From NCBI GenBank assembly GCA_002221725.1, contig NJFT01000045.1, positions 1 through 64,000 of the forward strand: a stretch of 64,000 nucleotides of DNA, given 5' to 3'. Made by a program: the position numbers and the translations under genes. Numbering within the stretch: position 1 is the first letter of the stretch; each line of letters opens with the position of its first letter. The notes under the pieces are model-generated. The model saw only the letters and a program-made list of their open reading frames with translations. It was not told the DNA's origin and searched no databases. Shown piece after piece: positions 1 to 12,891 of the stretch. Source of the stretch: Scedosporium boydii (Eukaryota; Ascomycota; Sordariomycetes; Microascales; Microascaceae).

Positions 1-2312
1 AAAAAAAAAAAAAGCAAAAAAAAAGCAGGCATGGCACGGCATGACAGGCAGAGGTGGGCAAGGGCAGGATATCCTGTATGTAGGCTCGAGGTGTGTCGGC
101 TTGAGGTGTAGATCGCCAGCCAAAGGTTCCTCCCACCATAAACCTCGATGCGAGTGCGAGGTGAGTTGGTGTCCGGATTGACTCGGTCGCACTCCGGCCC
201 AGCAGCAGCCGGCAAGAACCTGTCACTGTCGGTGTCGCAATCGGCCCCAGCCTATCCTGTTTCTGCACAGCTCAGTGTAACACAAAAAGATTCCAACCAA
301 CGAGAGCCGTCGGGGAAAGGATGCCGGGAGGAAAAGCACAGGAAAGAGGGCCGCAAAGGGAAACGGAGAGAAAATGAGAGAATGAGCCAAAGAGGAAGAA
401 AAAGGAAGAGAAAAAAGGGAAAGAGAGAAAGGAGAAAAGCCGTTACCTGTCTATTCGCTGCCACCCGTTTCCTTGCATCCCGAGCTGCAGATCCGGACAT
501 CATCACCACGACCAGCATCAACACTGACACCAAGCAGCAGCACGAGCATCAGCAGCAGCATCAGCACCGGCAGCGCGTTCGCTCACCTACAACGTGACAT
601 CAGTTTTCGATCATGCTTCCCTCTTTCTGCTGTGCTCTCCTCCCGTTTTAGGCCCCTCATCCTTGCAATTTCAGTCCCAATTTGGACAACGAGGACGAAT
701 GTGGATAGGAGACTTTGGAAGGTTGGTTCGGACGAAAGACTTGGCCTTTTTATCCCGATTTTTTTTTTTTTTTTCTTTCTCATTTTTCTCTCTCATTTTC
801 TTGTTGATCTTCTCCCCCTTCGCTGAAATCTTGCAGACTCCATGTAAGTGCGAAGCCCTTCACCGGCTTCATGAGCCCTTCAACACTCTCTTCACTTTCA
901 ATTTCTTCGGTCCCGACGCCTCCCTCCCCTCTCGATGCCGCCTTAACCATACATCAACAATCCTTTCCCCTTCGAGGAAGAACGAAGAAGTGTGTCAAAT
1001 GCAAGCCACATAGTTCAAGGGTCTTCAAAAGCTAGAGCCAAGGAAAAGCCACGGCCAACTTTTTTCGAGGAAGCCCGACTGATCTACTTGTATCAATCAC
1101 CAATCGGCCTCCGGCAGGGTAGGTGTAAACGAAGGTTAGATCTGATTGTCGCAAGTCGCGGCATCTGGCGCTCCCTCTTTTTGGGAAGCAGGGTTGGGAA
1201 CCAGACCGCTCCTATCCGACATTTTCTAACCTCTTTCGCTCTGTCTCTCTCTCTCTCCTTGCCATGAAAGAGCGGCGGCGCGCACATCTCGACGACCGGG
1301 GGCAGGATCGAGGACTGCAATTTTTGACGCTGCTTATCTGCATTGGTCCAATCTGTCGTACCTTGAAGATGTACGAACCCATGTACGCCAAAAGGTGAGC
1401 ATTAATTCCTTACCGTGCATCGAGCCTGCACACTCCCTCCATTCTTGTAATACTCTAGAGCATTGGACAGCCCGTGTCCTGCCTGTTGCCGCAACGACAG
1501 GGCGGAGCAGGGGCAACATGGCCAGCTTTTCGCTCCAATGTCCACCTGTCGAGTGCAATGTAGTCCTTCGTAGTCCACGCCAACTTCGAAGTACCTTTTT
1601 CATTTAAACTCGCAATTTCGGGACCACTGATGGCAACCCCCGGGCACTTCCCCCGGTTTTGACAGCCACGAATTAAAACTGAGGTGAGGCAAGATATACG
1701 TGCAGAATCGGACGGACATGGCCTGGCCCCCAGTCCCGGCCGAGCGCAAGGGCTCTACTCGTAGGGCCCCTAGGGCCGTACTCCCAGTCTCTCACCTCCG
1801 AATGGACGATCTGCCATTGACTGCTACCTTATTCTTCTCCCTTCCCAACGCATTGGTTTTTTGACTTGAAGGTTGAGATGGAGAGATGCAGATCGGGGCG
1901 TGTTCCTTATCTACAGGCGCAGCGTGGCTCTCCGGTCTCCTCAAGAAGATAGAGTTGCTGCTTGTTGTAGCATCACCGTAGATGCCCTGAACCCTTCCAG
2001 TCCCATTCCGTCCCGCCCTTCAGAGCTGCCTCACTCTCTCTCTGTCTCTCGACTTGCCACCTTATTTTTCGTCCGAATCTCCTCTGTGTATGCGCCCCTC
2101 CTCTTAAATGAGCACATGCAATGAGAAAAAGTCGCAGTGAGACACACATAGATACTCCACGGGAATTGGGCAATTGCCTCCGAAGAGGGATAGATCCCCA
2201 CCTCCATGCCCTCGAACAGGGTGCGTGACACTGATACTCTGTTTGTGGAGACCTTGGCGAGGGACTCCCTGATATCTATCTCCTGCAACTCCCATAGCAC
2301 CAGAGAAAATCT

Positions 2313-2339
2313 AAAAAAAAAAAAAAAAAAAAAAAAAAA
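2313..2339. repeat. 27-nt poly(A) tract
   Basis: An uninterrupted run of 27 A residues lies between short coding-poor flanks. No upstream retro-element coding sequence or target-site duplication was noticed, so it is probably a simple repeat and not a retroposon tail. Confidence 0.8.
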
Positions 2340-5300
2340 TTTAAGATAAAGCCCGTCACTAACACGATGCAAGGGTCTAAAAAGCTGGGGGAGGGGGAGA
2401 CCGAGATCTGTTTCCTGGAAATGGTCAACTTGATAGATCTCAGAGCTCACCGTCCGACAAAATCGCCCCCACCCTCCCGCGTCTTTCTCGTACCATATTT
2501 GCATCTCGAACAAGCCACAAAATGGCTGAAAGACCTCTACACCTCTGCGTATTGACAAGCGGAGTATTAACCTTAACCTCCCTCCGTCGGCATTGGTCGA
2601 GCCTCCCGTGGCGGTTTTCGTGTGACCCCCCCTCTTCTGACATTGATAGAGCAGCAGCTGTCTATCCCCCTCGTCACCTGCGTCTCCAACGCACGCATAC
2701 ATGATATGCATGGTTTTGACAGGTCTCCCTCTCACCTCCGGATAAAAAGAAGGCAGCCAAAATCCCGCCGAGGGGGAGGAGGAGGAGGAGGGATGCCTTG
2801 GGAACTCCCGCTGATCTTCGTCATTTCATTTCTAGTCGGTTTCCGTTTTCGGCTTCGTACGCTTTCCCCTCGCGTCTTATTGAAGACCAGCGCTTCTCTT
2901 TTCGGTAGGTGGCCGATGCACGCTGCCTGCAAAACCCGTCCATTTTGTGATGTGGCGACGACCCCGTCTGCCAGAATCTCTTTTTTTGTCGTTCATGACA
3001 CACAAACTGAGGACCTTAGATAGGACACCGAATCAAATCCGAGCTGAGGTCTCCGTTTGGTAACATCGACCTAGACGGGAGCAGATGCGACTATTTTGGC
3101 ATTTGAGCGAGAAGGTTAGAAGACCCTTTCCGCCGCGAGCCGCCCCTGTTACTATCAAGCAGATAGGGTGTCTCAGTATCAAAAGGTAAACGGGATTAAT
3201 CCCTGCAACGCAACCACACATCCATCACCTTTCATGAGAAGAGGAGCGGAGAATAAACCAGGTTCGTAGTGTTTCAATGCCGTCTTTTTGCCTTTTCGAC
3301 ACGAAATAACCGATAGCGACCCATCCTTCTCCTCTGCCTTGAGCAGCGGCACACCGGGTCTGCCGGCACCACTTCCGCGCTGTGTGTGACGACTCGACAA
3401 ACCTGGGCAAAGCAATATTTCATGTACCTATACCCCGCGGCAGGTAGAGACATCCGGGGATACATGCGTCGGCATATGGGGAGGCTCGTAATTGCAATGA
3501 TTTCAAAAGCACCCAGCCTGTGTAGCCCCCCCTCTCCACTACTCCGGGGCAGTTGTACGGGACGCACGATGCGAGAAATAGTAAGACAGTGTTCGCGTAC
3601 ATGTCGCATCGCCCCTTTCTCGTTGCCTCGCCGTGATAAAAATTTCGCAAAAGTTAAGACGCAATACTGGATACAACGTGAAGAGGTGAGCATTTCCTTA
3701 TTGAGTCGCTCGGGTATTAAAAAAAAGGGTACGGCGCATTCTTGAAGGGAATCTTCATGCTTGCGCTGCTCTATAACCTGATCGAGCCCGTCTCCGTCAG
3801 TGTGAGATCTCAATGTTGCTCTGGCTACGTCTGAAGTTGCATTCTTGTTCAAACAGCGGCTACCAATAGCCGTGGACCAGGAAAGTCATCTCCGGCAGCC
3901 TTATCGACATATATTTCGATTCCATCTCAGTAGAGCTGAACATCAATGGTGCCACGGGGGGTGTGATGTTGGGGGACCTCCTAAAAACCTATTTCGTAGT
4001 GGTGTAGTCGAGGGGTGTGGACTGATTTGACATCCTGGGATGTTCCTGCACCTCCAGAGCAGTATCTCTTTGTCGTACCGTGTACCAATAAGTCGCATCT
4101 AATCCCGTATTAGGACGTTCGAGAGATGCATGGCAGACGAATCGAATGTGAAGAGTGAAGCGCATATTGGTAGAGAGGCGGCGGGCGTCCCGACGGTCTG
4201 GGTCGAGAAAGTGATATGAAAATTAGCGAGATGTAATCTGCAAATCCTTCCATGACCTCCATGTCGACTTGTTTTGGCATGAAAAACGAAGGGGTGCTAT
4301 ATGATCCCCTATTATTGCAGTTGTCCCTGAAATTTCGAGGAACCATAGACACTCCCCGGTACTTTCAAAGATAGCAAAGGTAGCATCTCAGGAGGCAGCA
4401 ACGGTTTTGTAGTACAATAACTGCAGTGCATGTAAACGGCTGGCCCTATCCTGAGGTACAGTTGTTTGAGAGGTGCATTCGAAGTGACGACGCGAGCTAT
4501 CATAAAAAAGGAAGGGGTGCATACAGATGACGGGAATTTAACACGCCGCAGGGCGCTGGTGAGGCTTCAACACCTGGGTACAATGGCCATTCGACCTGTC
4601 AAGAACCTCTGCCAATAGCAATTCTCCTCCCACGAGGATCAGCAGCACCCTCCTTTGCGAGAGAATTTGCCGAATGCGAGCAATGAGGAGGTGGTACCCC
4701 AACCGACTGATCAGTATTAGTTTACGACGTAGAGGAGTGGCACTTGGCGGAATGGTGCTGGCGAGATCTAATCTGGCCGTTGTCCGAAGACCTTGTCTCG
4801 ACCGACATCCAGGGCAGCAAAAAGCGAAAGGCACTCGGTGCCGGGGTTTGAGGGCTTTCCTGTTGCAGAATGAGTCTGAGCAGTCTAGCCCCCAACCATT
4901 ATCACATTTCATTTACCGACTGCTTGGGAAGCAATGTAATTCTGAAATTAATTCTTGGTTTTGTTGAAGAGGGAGAGACACAATTGCGGGAAACACCTCA
5001 ATGCGGCAACCTGCCTCATGGATCACCAACAGTCATGCACTGCATCTATCCCCTTACTCCTGGGGCGTTTGAATACGAGTCACAGGTGAAAGAAGATGAG
5101 AGATGGAATATTGCGAAAAGGGAAAGGGAAGGGGAAAAAAAATAAGACGAAGTAAAAGAGGGAAAAAAGTGGCTGCACACCAAGCAATCACAGGAATGTT
5201 GAAAGGGCTCACCCGAGATGGTCCAAGCTCCCCTTCGGCGCGAGGGGCTCGGGAAGCAGGGAAGAAAACGAGGCTGTCTCTTGTTGAACTTCGGCAACGT

Positions 5301-7162
5301 TCGTTTTCAGGCAGGTCGGCCGTGAATCGCTCCGTGATCTCCACTTCTCTTTCCCCCCACAGAATGCATCCACAAATGCTTCAAGCCGAAAGAGAAAGAC
5401 GCCGTCCCGATGAAGCCAAAGAGAAGGCAACAGACCTCTTCTTGGTGGGACTGGCATACGCTCCGATGCAGATTGGCAATATTGCAACTTCCTTTGCAAC
5501 ATTACATGCGCTGCTTCGCTTCCTGTATCGCGCAAAGTAGAGAGGCTGGAGGGCCGAGCTGGTGTGCGATGTGCGACCCGACTTCGTAAGCATGCAATGT
5601 GTCTTCGGTGTCTTCGATGATGGGGTAACGTCCAACTTGAGCAGCGATATCTCATTCGGCGCTGGGAGTAACGGCCGGGCACACAGATGCGGGTAGGACC
5701 GGGAGTCACGAAACTAGTTTAGATGCGGCCACGCAACTTCGCAGGGGAGCCCGCAAGTCGTGAGCTGTGAGTCGTGACAATGTCTGGGTCTAGTCCTATC
5801 CTCTTCGGGGTTGACAGGTGTATGTCCTTGTGCAGATCTTAAGAGTTAAGAATTTGCCAACAACGCATCACAGTCTCATGATCATCCCTTGGCTCAAGCC
5901 ACGTCTTTCCCTCTGTGCCCCCCACTTGGTGTTCTTGCCCACCAACTCTGAGGCGTTCAGGCTTGGGTGTACGAAAGCACTGCTTCGTGGTGCAATATCA
6001 ACGCTTGCGTGGGTGGACAGACATTTGGCACTTACTGGTACATAGCACTGAGACATCGCCCTCGTGGGAGACGGCCAGCAAGACACCGGAAGCTCGAAAA
6101 CCCACAATGGCGCCCTCGAGCGTCGCCCCATGGAAAACGTCGAATGCTGTGTTTCTAGCCAAATGCGCTTTCGAACAAAGTGGTGTTGAGTGACATAACC
6201 ATGTGCGGTGAGTCTCCATCGCCCTGCACCCTCCGTTCCTTGACTCTATTGATGCTTGTTCTTCAGTGAAGCCTGCATGTGTTAGTGTGCACGAGGTATG
6301 AAGCAGAGCAATTTCGTCTTCGTCGTGGGCATCTCGTATTTCGTCCAAACATATGCTGAGATTCTCAGTAGCCGGAAAACGTCCAATGGATAAAGGGCAT
6401 TCTTCTCCCTCATTTGGTCTAATATGCGTATGAAGTATTTTTGGAGGACGGTGCAGAGTGCAAGGCACAACCTGCCTTCCAACTGGCTGCGAACTCCTCT
6501 GTCCACGAACTAGCAGGAACGTACCCGAGTTCCAGGTTCCTCCTGCCACATCTCATCTGTGATATCTCCACAGAACCAAACCGGCAGTTACAACATCACA
6601 ACATCACCACATCGAAGTCTTTATTTTCACATTAACGCTAGACAGGGTAGGAACGAGTCCTGGAGAGCTCGTGGGGGCAAGGGTCTTTCCTTCTTGTCAC
6701 CGGAGATTTCAACTAAACTTAATCACCATGTCTGCTGTGCTTTCCAGAAGATTCAGGTGACTCGGCCGACTAGATCGAGTCAAAGCTGGAAGCGTGTACC
6801 AGATACCTTCTGAAGTCTGAGTAGGGACAGGAACAGTTTTGGAAGGACAGCTTTAGCTGTTGTATGGACTGGGAATGCTGACGGGTGATGCTCTTTTCTG
6901 TCTGGACACTACGAAATCAATGTCATCCTCAGTGTGAGGTTACTTTGTAGTTTTAAAGTTGCAGGGCCGAGTGCGAGCCGGCAACGAACGAGACCAGGAA
7001 GGAAGCGAGTACCATGTAAGATTAGTACAATCATTGTACAGCGTATGGTGCAATAATATTGATCCCACATGCCAAAGTACGAAGTACATGTAGAGCACAA
7101 GTGTGGTTAGTGGGCATCCACTTCCTTCCATCCTCCGGAGCCATGCAGCAGTGGCGACTGAT

Positions 7163-7193
7163 GTACGAAGTACGAACCTGCTGTACTTCGTAC
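7163..7193. repeat. Inverted repeat of an 11-bp motif
   Basis: GTACGAAGTAC (7163-7173) is followed after 9 nt by its exact reverse complement GTACTTCGTAC (7183-7193), so the site can form a hairpin. A further copy of the same 11-mer lies at 7077-7087. The motif recurs elsewhere in intergenic DNA of the window. Confidence 0.8.
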
Positions 7194-8989
7194 CTGGCCT
7201 CTAATGTACATACACCACCTCAGGTCCTCAGCAGGCCTGGCCAGACTATGAGCGGAACTTGGACGCAATCCTGCGGTCGAGGCCAGGGGATCTCGCCTTA
7301 CACAGCACAGGAATGGCGCTTAGCTCTGAGCCCTTCTTGGAACGTACCACTCGAAGCTATGAAAGGTGGCCCCCAAGGCTTAGAACGAGCATGATTCGGC
7401 GTCAAACTCGGAAGAAACCCTCGATGGTCCCCTCATCCGCGGCGGCTGATCCACGAAGAAGGCCGCGACCCTGCCGACGGGGTCAACTCCATCTCTAAAC
7501 CAGCGGCATTGATTTATTGTTTATTCCGTACTCCTCCTCATATGAGAATAGATAGTCAGGCATTTACTCTCCACAGAGGTCACTGCGTGCGGACGACGTA
7601 TGGAGTACGCTCCATGGTGCTGTATTACAAGGGTCTTCCCTGCTTCGTCTCGTTCTGCCAATGCCAAAAGCGTACAGCGATGGGCTACCAACAGGTAAGG
7701 GGGCAGGCGACTCGTCCAGTAAGCTACAAGTCGGCCATCTGGAGGACCTCGAAACAACGATCACTGGTGATCCTAGCAACATGAATACCAAGCCACATAT
7801 CAATACTATGAGTAACAGGCCGTACGTACGAAGTCCACATTGGTACGAAGCTAATTATGCCGATTTTTGCATCGATCGTAGTCATAAATATGTATGGAGA
7901 ATCACAAGTACACCATTCGGATGGTCGGAGGGTCAGTCTCAGAGTGCGCCGTTACGAACCAGGTGAGTCCGGATATCATGACACGCCACACAACCAAGGG
8001 ACTCGAGCCCAAAAGGGTATTAGCGTTGCCTTTGAGGCGCCGGGGCTGACGGAAGGGCTTTCCCGGTTCGCTTTCGCACGAGGCAAGAATCGACAGCACG
8101 GACTCTCGCCGTCAACCATACTCCTTGACCCCCGTCATGCCTTCAAGGGCGGGCTGTCTCCCCGCCCCTGGCAAGCGAATCGCAGGTATTGTTTTTGACA
8201 CGCCCGTCAACCAGTTTCTATCTCTTCCTTCAGCTAATACTTGGAGTACAGAAGTCTAGATTATGCGTACATGTTGATTGTGGGGAAAAATTGGCACTCT
8301 GATCCTCTCGCTCATGTAAGTTGGGCGGACTTCCACTTGCTAAACCATGAACGACGGTATCACATCACGCCGGGTACAACAAGCTCGAGCCAAAGGTTGA
8401 CGGAAAGTGGAGCATCAATATGAAGGCATAGATATCAGACCCTATTATACCTTTGATCACAGGAGGCACCTCGCTTCGCCTAGGTGTTTCGTACTCTCTG
8501 GTCCTGTCCGACTCGTTGAATTATGCGACTGCTCTTATGTGATTGGGGAGAGAATTATTGTTACTTCGCCATACTTCGTGCAATGAGAGTCTGGGCTTCA
8601 ATCATTATCCCGATCCCGACCAACCCTGGTCGCCCCCCGCCTTGTCCCCACCACTCTTTTTTGTCTTTTCCTCTTTTTTACCCTTTTTTGGCCGCCTCGC
8701 TGCAATGAAACCACGATGATCGCCCGAATAGCACCATCCCGGCAAGGGTCTCGCACACATGAGGCTGGGCTTTTATTTACTTCAAGTTCGGCTCGACGAC
8801 AAAAATAAAAAAGAAGAGGAAAAAAATATGGCCGAGGAGAAGACGCTAGGGTTCAATTAATCAATACGTACGTAACATTTTGATACTTAAACTTGACAGC
8901 TTGACAGCTCAGGCTTGGCAAGAACAACATCAATCCTGGAACCCTGGCCAAAGACTAATATACCTGTCCGCTCCCTACTCCCGACACAC

Positions 8990-9010
8990 TACGAAGTACA
9001 CTACTTCGTA
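8990..9010. repeat. Inverted repeat of the TACGAAGTA motif
   Basis: TACGAAGTA (8990-8998) and its reverse complement TACTTCGTA (9002-9010) are separated by only 3 nt, giving a compact palindrome of the same motif found at 7 kb. Confidence 0.8.
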
Positions 9011-11116
9011 AACTTCTGAAAAACATCCTGGTCCAAATCAAGGTCTGACCTTGCTTTTATTTCTCTAGCGCTCCCGACAGACTGGTACCAATCAAATCTC
9101 GTCATCTCTGGCCCTCGTAGCTTAAGCACAAATCCAGGAAAGATCAACTCTCTCTTTTGCCGTCTTGGCGGACAGGTCACGAAGTCAACTCATATTGCGA
9201 AGTGTCGTCTTGCATACGTCAGGCCAAGAGGGAAATTCAAGTGCAATCCATGTATCGCAGTGGGTGGCTCACCTCTCTCACACGATCATCTGTGCGAAAT
9301 GCGGATGAAAAACCATCAGAAGACTCTCTCTTACCAACTACGTTGCATCGTCATATCGCCATTCTACCTTGTACTCAATATTCGAAGATCACATCGGGTG
9401 TCATCTCTATCTCTCGGCCTTATTATTTTAATACCAATAGATATTGTATTTATTTTTCTGAGTTATTACCTCATGCCACTTTGATGATCCTCTCGAGCCA
9501 TCCGTGGTCATCTCTATTGCGATCGCAGTGGGTAACACCAGAACCTGGGGTAAGCCCAGGGGACAAGCCCAATAAGACTTGATGCCCTCGTAAAAAGCCA
9601 GAAAGAAGCACACAAGAAAGCAAAGCGTAAAAACACACAAAACGACGCCCCGCACACCACACACACCACACACCACGCCTAAACCTCATGATGCTCGTGC
9701 TTCGACCTCACTGACCCGAGAGGCCGACAACACACATACAAAAAGGGAGAAAGCGAAAAGAAAACAAAATAAAAATGAAAAGGAAAAAAAAAAAAAAAAA
9801 AAAAAAGAAAAAAAAAGGGAAAAAAAGGGGAAAAAAAAAAAATTCAAGAACGGATCCACCCCACTCCACGCAGTGAGAAAGAAAGGCAATATTGATGCTT
9901 GTTGCACACCCTGAGAAAAAAAAAGTATGAAGTAAAGGTGAGCCCTTCCACCCCTGCCCAGCTAACATGGGGCCCCTGTCCACGCCCCTCCGAGGCAACT
10001 GCTTTACTGGCCAATCAAGCAGGTGGCTGCATTCCTGGCAGGTTAGACTAACCGAGCCGACACCAGAATCTTTACACCACCCTGACGAGAAGAGAGGAGA
10101 CTCAAACCAACACGGGCTTGAACATTGTACAATTTGTAGAGGAAGAAGGGAGAAATGGCGAAAACGGCTCGAAAGGCACATCTTCTCGAAAACTAAGAAA
10201 AGAAATACAAAAAAGAGAGAACAAGAGAATAAAAAGAAGAAAAAAAGAATCGAAAAGAATCGAAAAAAGATCCGCGTCGCATACCCAAGGAGCAAGAAGA
10301 AAGAACACAGAGTCCTCCCCAGTGCGCCAGCCCAGGTCGGCGATGCCGACCATCTTTAACCCAAACAAAATAGCTGCGTGAAGAGGAAATGGTCTCCTCG
10401 GGAGATTAAAAACAAATAGGGTGAGAATGACAGAGATGGACGAAGAAGATGAAGATGAGTCGTGAAGTAGCGAGTCGCCAAAGAATAGCTTCAAACACCA
10501 GGTACCTGACGTGGGAGAAAACTGCCGATGACACAGTGTGTACCAAACTGTTCAGCCGTTCATCACCCCCCAGGTTGCCATCAATGCAGTGAGGAGTCAA
10601 GTGCCGCCGACCAACCAACATCAAATGCGCTACATACCATTCACTGGCATCGGCGCCAAAATGGGGGCTAAAGTTGGCCTCTCCGCGAGCCTGGCCAACC
10701 GCACGAGTCGACTAGTAGACGAGATGGCAGTGGTGTCTCGTGTACGCATTAGAGCCTGGCGCTTGGTCTGTCGTGCCAGTCCCACGCGCTAAGGTAGGGG
10801 CGGACAGCCTGGTGGGCCTGGCCAACATGACCGAACCAGGCTGGGAAACGGGAATGATGTCAAGGGAGCAGTCGGTGAGGAGTGGGTCCAGCCCGTGGAT
10901 GTAATACCGGAACGGAGGGGAAAGATATGAGGGGGGAAATATACCATTGTGCCAGGGATCCTGAGTGAAGGCTGGCGCCTTGTCGCGCGCTCTTTTCTTT
11001 TGTTTCTTTTCTCTCATTTTCTTTTCTTTTTTTTTTTTATTCCCTCTCCCTTCTCTTATTCGTCGAATGCCGTCACTCATCCCTGCACGCTGGGTGCGCC
11101 GAATGCCACACTGCAC

Positions 11117-12891
11117 CTAGAGGCGCCCACGGAAAGTGCGCATCTCGAAATTGGCGAAGACTTGTGGGCCAGCGTAGACTCCAGAAATCTCGGCAAGGTC
11201 ATAGGTAGTAAGATCTAGCGGCCCCGAGTGGCATGGCCCGTATCCCCTACCGCTCCCAATTATAGGAGTGTTCGGATCAGAAACCGAAAGTGCCTGTATC
11301 TCGTAATTCATTGGTGTTCCCTCCGGCGGGGTCAAGGGCTCACTCGTCTCCGTTCGAAGGGCGGAACCTGTCGCCCCCACCATCCCCACCATCATCTCCG
11401 GCGTCCTGTTCATCTCAGACCACGGAGGGAGAGCTGGTCCATAGCCCGAGTGTAATGCGGACGACTGCTGCTGAGCTCGGTTCTGCATCTCCAGTCGTCT
11501 CCTCCATTGACATTGACTCGAGGCATACCCCCCCCTCCGGCCTGACATTGCTCGTCCCGAGAGCCTCCGCTGGTTCTGAGGTGGTTGTTGACGCCGAGAA
11601 GAGAGGATAACGTGCGGGTTCTTGTAGGGTATTTGTCTGCCGCCACCGGTCCGCCGAGCCCCTTTACCGTTTCTATAATATGTCGTACTTTTGATACCGT
11701 TCTCGATAGCCCACCCTTCGAGCACCCATTCGCCCGCTCGTTTTAAGTCTGCAGCTCCAGTGGAATCTCCAATCCTCTCACTCGGGGGGAGCCGCTCTCG
11801 TTTTATAAAGGCCTATTGACCCCCGGAAGGTTAGATTAGCAAGATATCTTTGCTTGCGGCGCTTCATTGTCTTATTGGTTGACTCCGAGGCATGCTTTCC
11901 GGCGCAGACGGGAAGTGTGTATCGTGTCCATGCGAGAAGCACTTACCTTGTTCATGCTAAGGTTATGTCGAATACTATTCTTCCAGCCGTCTTGACCCTT
12001 GCCGTTTTTGTCGGCCTTCCCTTCATCCTTGGCCTTGTCAGTGTTCTCTCGAAACCACTGGTAAATTTCTTGAAGCGTCATGGCGTGCCTTGGATGGCTC
12101 ATGAAGGCTCTGTAAAGGAGCTGGGCGTAAGGCTCATGGTGCGCATTCACATCCACGGTAGATGGCGGATCATTCATTTCAGAAGCCGGGCTCGGGGGGC
12201 TCATAGCATCGGCAACGTGTTCGCTAAAGGGGCTCTGCATTTCGAGCGATTGAGTCGTCGATGGGGAAGAGTAGTGAACCTCTGGCTTGGGTTCAAAGGG
12301 AGAGCGTCTTTCGGAAATGCCGTCGTGTCGGACGGTGGGATAGGCGCAGTGTGGAATGCTGTCGTTCCTCACCATGGGGTGAGAGAATGCGGCGGAACTG
12401 TCGTCCTCGGCAGGGGTGTAGACCCTCATGGCTGGCGCTGACTGGTGCGGTCGAAAATGTTCGCCAGGCGTTTGGAAGGGCATTTGCCTTGGAGACGACC
12501 ACGACACTGGGGATATGGGTGCTTGGTTATAATTGGGAGTGAGATTTTCACAATTCGTTGGGGACCGTTGGTAAGAGTAATGTTCCAGTTCTCTATTGAC
12601 CTCCGGAGGCGACCACGGAGTGGCAGACTGGTGGCTCGGTTGCGATGGTATCCTTTGATGGTGATGCGAATATGACTGAGAATGACGTTGGGTCGATGTT
12701 GTACCAGACACTTGCTGTTCCAGGAAAGCCTGATTGGAATAAAATGGCGCGGACGCTGATTCCATACCGTCACAATAAGGCATGTTTTCTGGTAGGACCT
12801 GTCGGGTGGGATACACGGCGGGTCGAAGATTGTCGGAATACTGAGGTTCCATATGGTGATTCTCCGCCTCGCAGGTGAGACCGACAGACAT
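11117..12891 (-). CDS. Forkhead-domain transcription factor
   Basis: Two exons: 12891-11947 and 11812-11117, with a 134-nt intron (donor GTAAGT, acceptor AATAG) falling inside the DNA-binding domain. The product is about 546 aa. Residues 1-250 are Pro/Ser/His/Gln-rich and probably disordered. The winged helix starts near residue 253 (PYAQLLYRAF) and includes helix 3 with the conserved WKNSIRHNLSMNK; after the intron it continues AFIKRE and ends near EWVLEGWAIENGIKS, the form typical of one ascomycete forkhead clade. The tail is rich in Arg, Ser and Pro. It is expected to act in the nucleus as a sequence-specific regulator; forkhead proteins of this type in filamentous fungi have been linked to development, but the target pathway cannot be read here. 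A second in-frame Met lies 13 codons downstream (12852). The gene sits between 11 kb and 4.5 kb of non-coding DNA, often seen around developmental regulators. Confidence 0.9.

Larger units (their letters stand above)
1..11116. other. Long gene-free region
   Basis: No coding region in these 11 kb could be supported. The open frames are short, rich in Phe/Ser/Arg low-complexity translation and lack recognisable domains or exon chains with matching phase. The region contains long homopolymer runs (T at about 759-774, A at 2313-2339, A at about 9784-9806), polypurine stretches near 360-440 and 9760-9840, and several copies of the motif TACGAAGTA. It lies 3' of the forkhead gene. It could hold long untranslated leaders, non-coding RNA or regulatory DNA of a gene left of the window; none of these can be shown from sequence alone. 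Confidence 0.6.

Noticed and set aside
2031..2735. 234-codon minus-strand frame crossing a poly(A) tract
   Set aside because: Its translation contains a long Phe run encoded by the homopolymer and no domain; not a credible protein.
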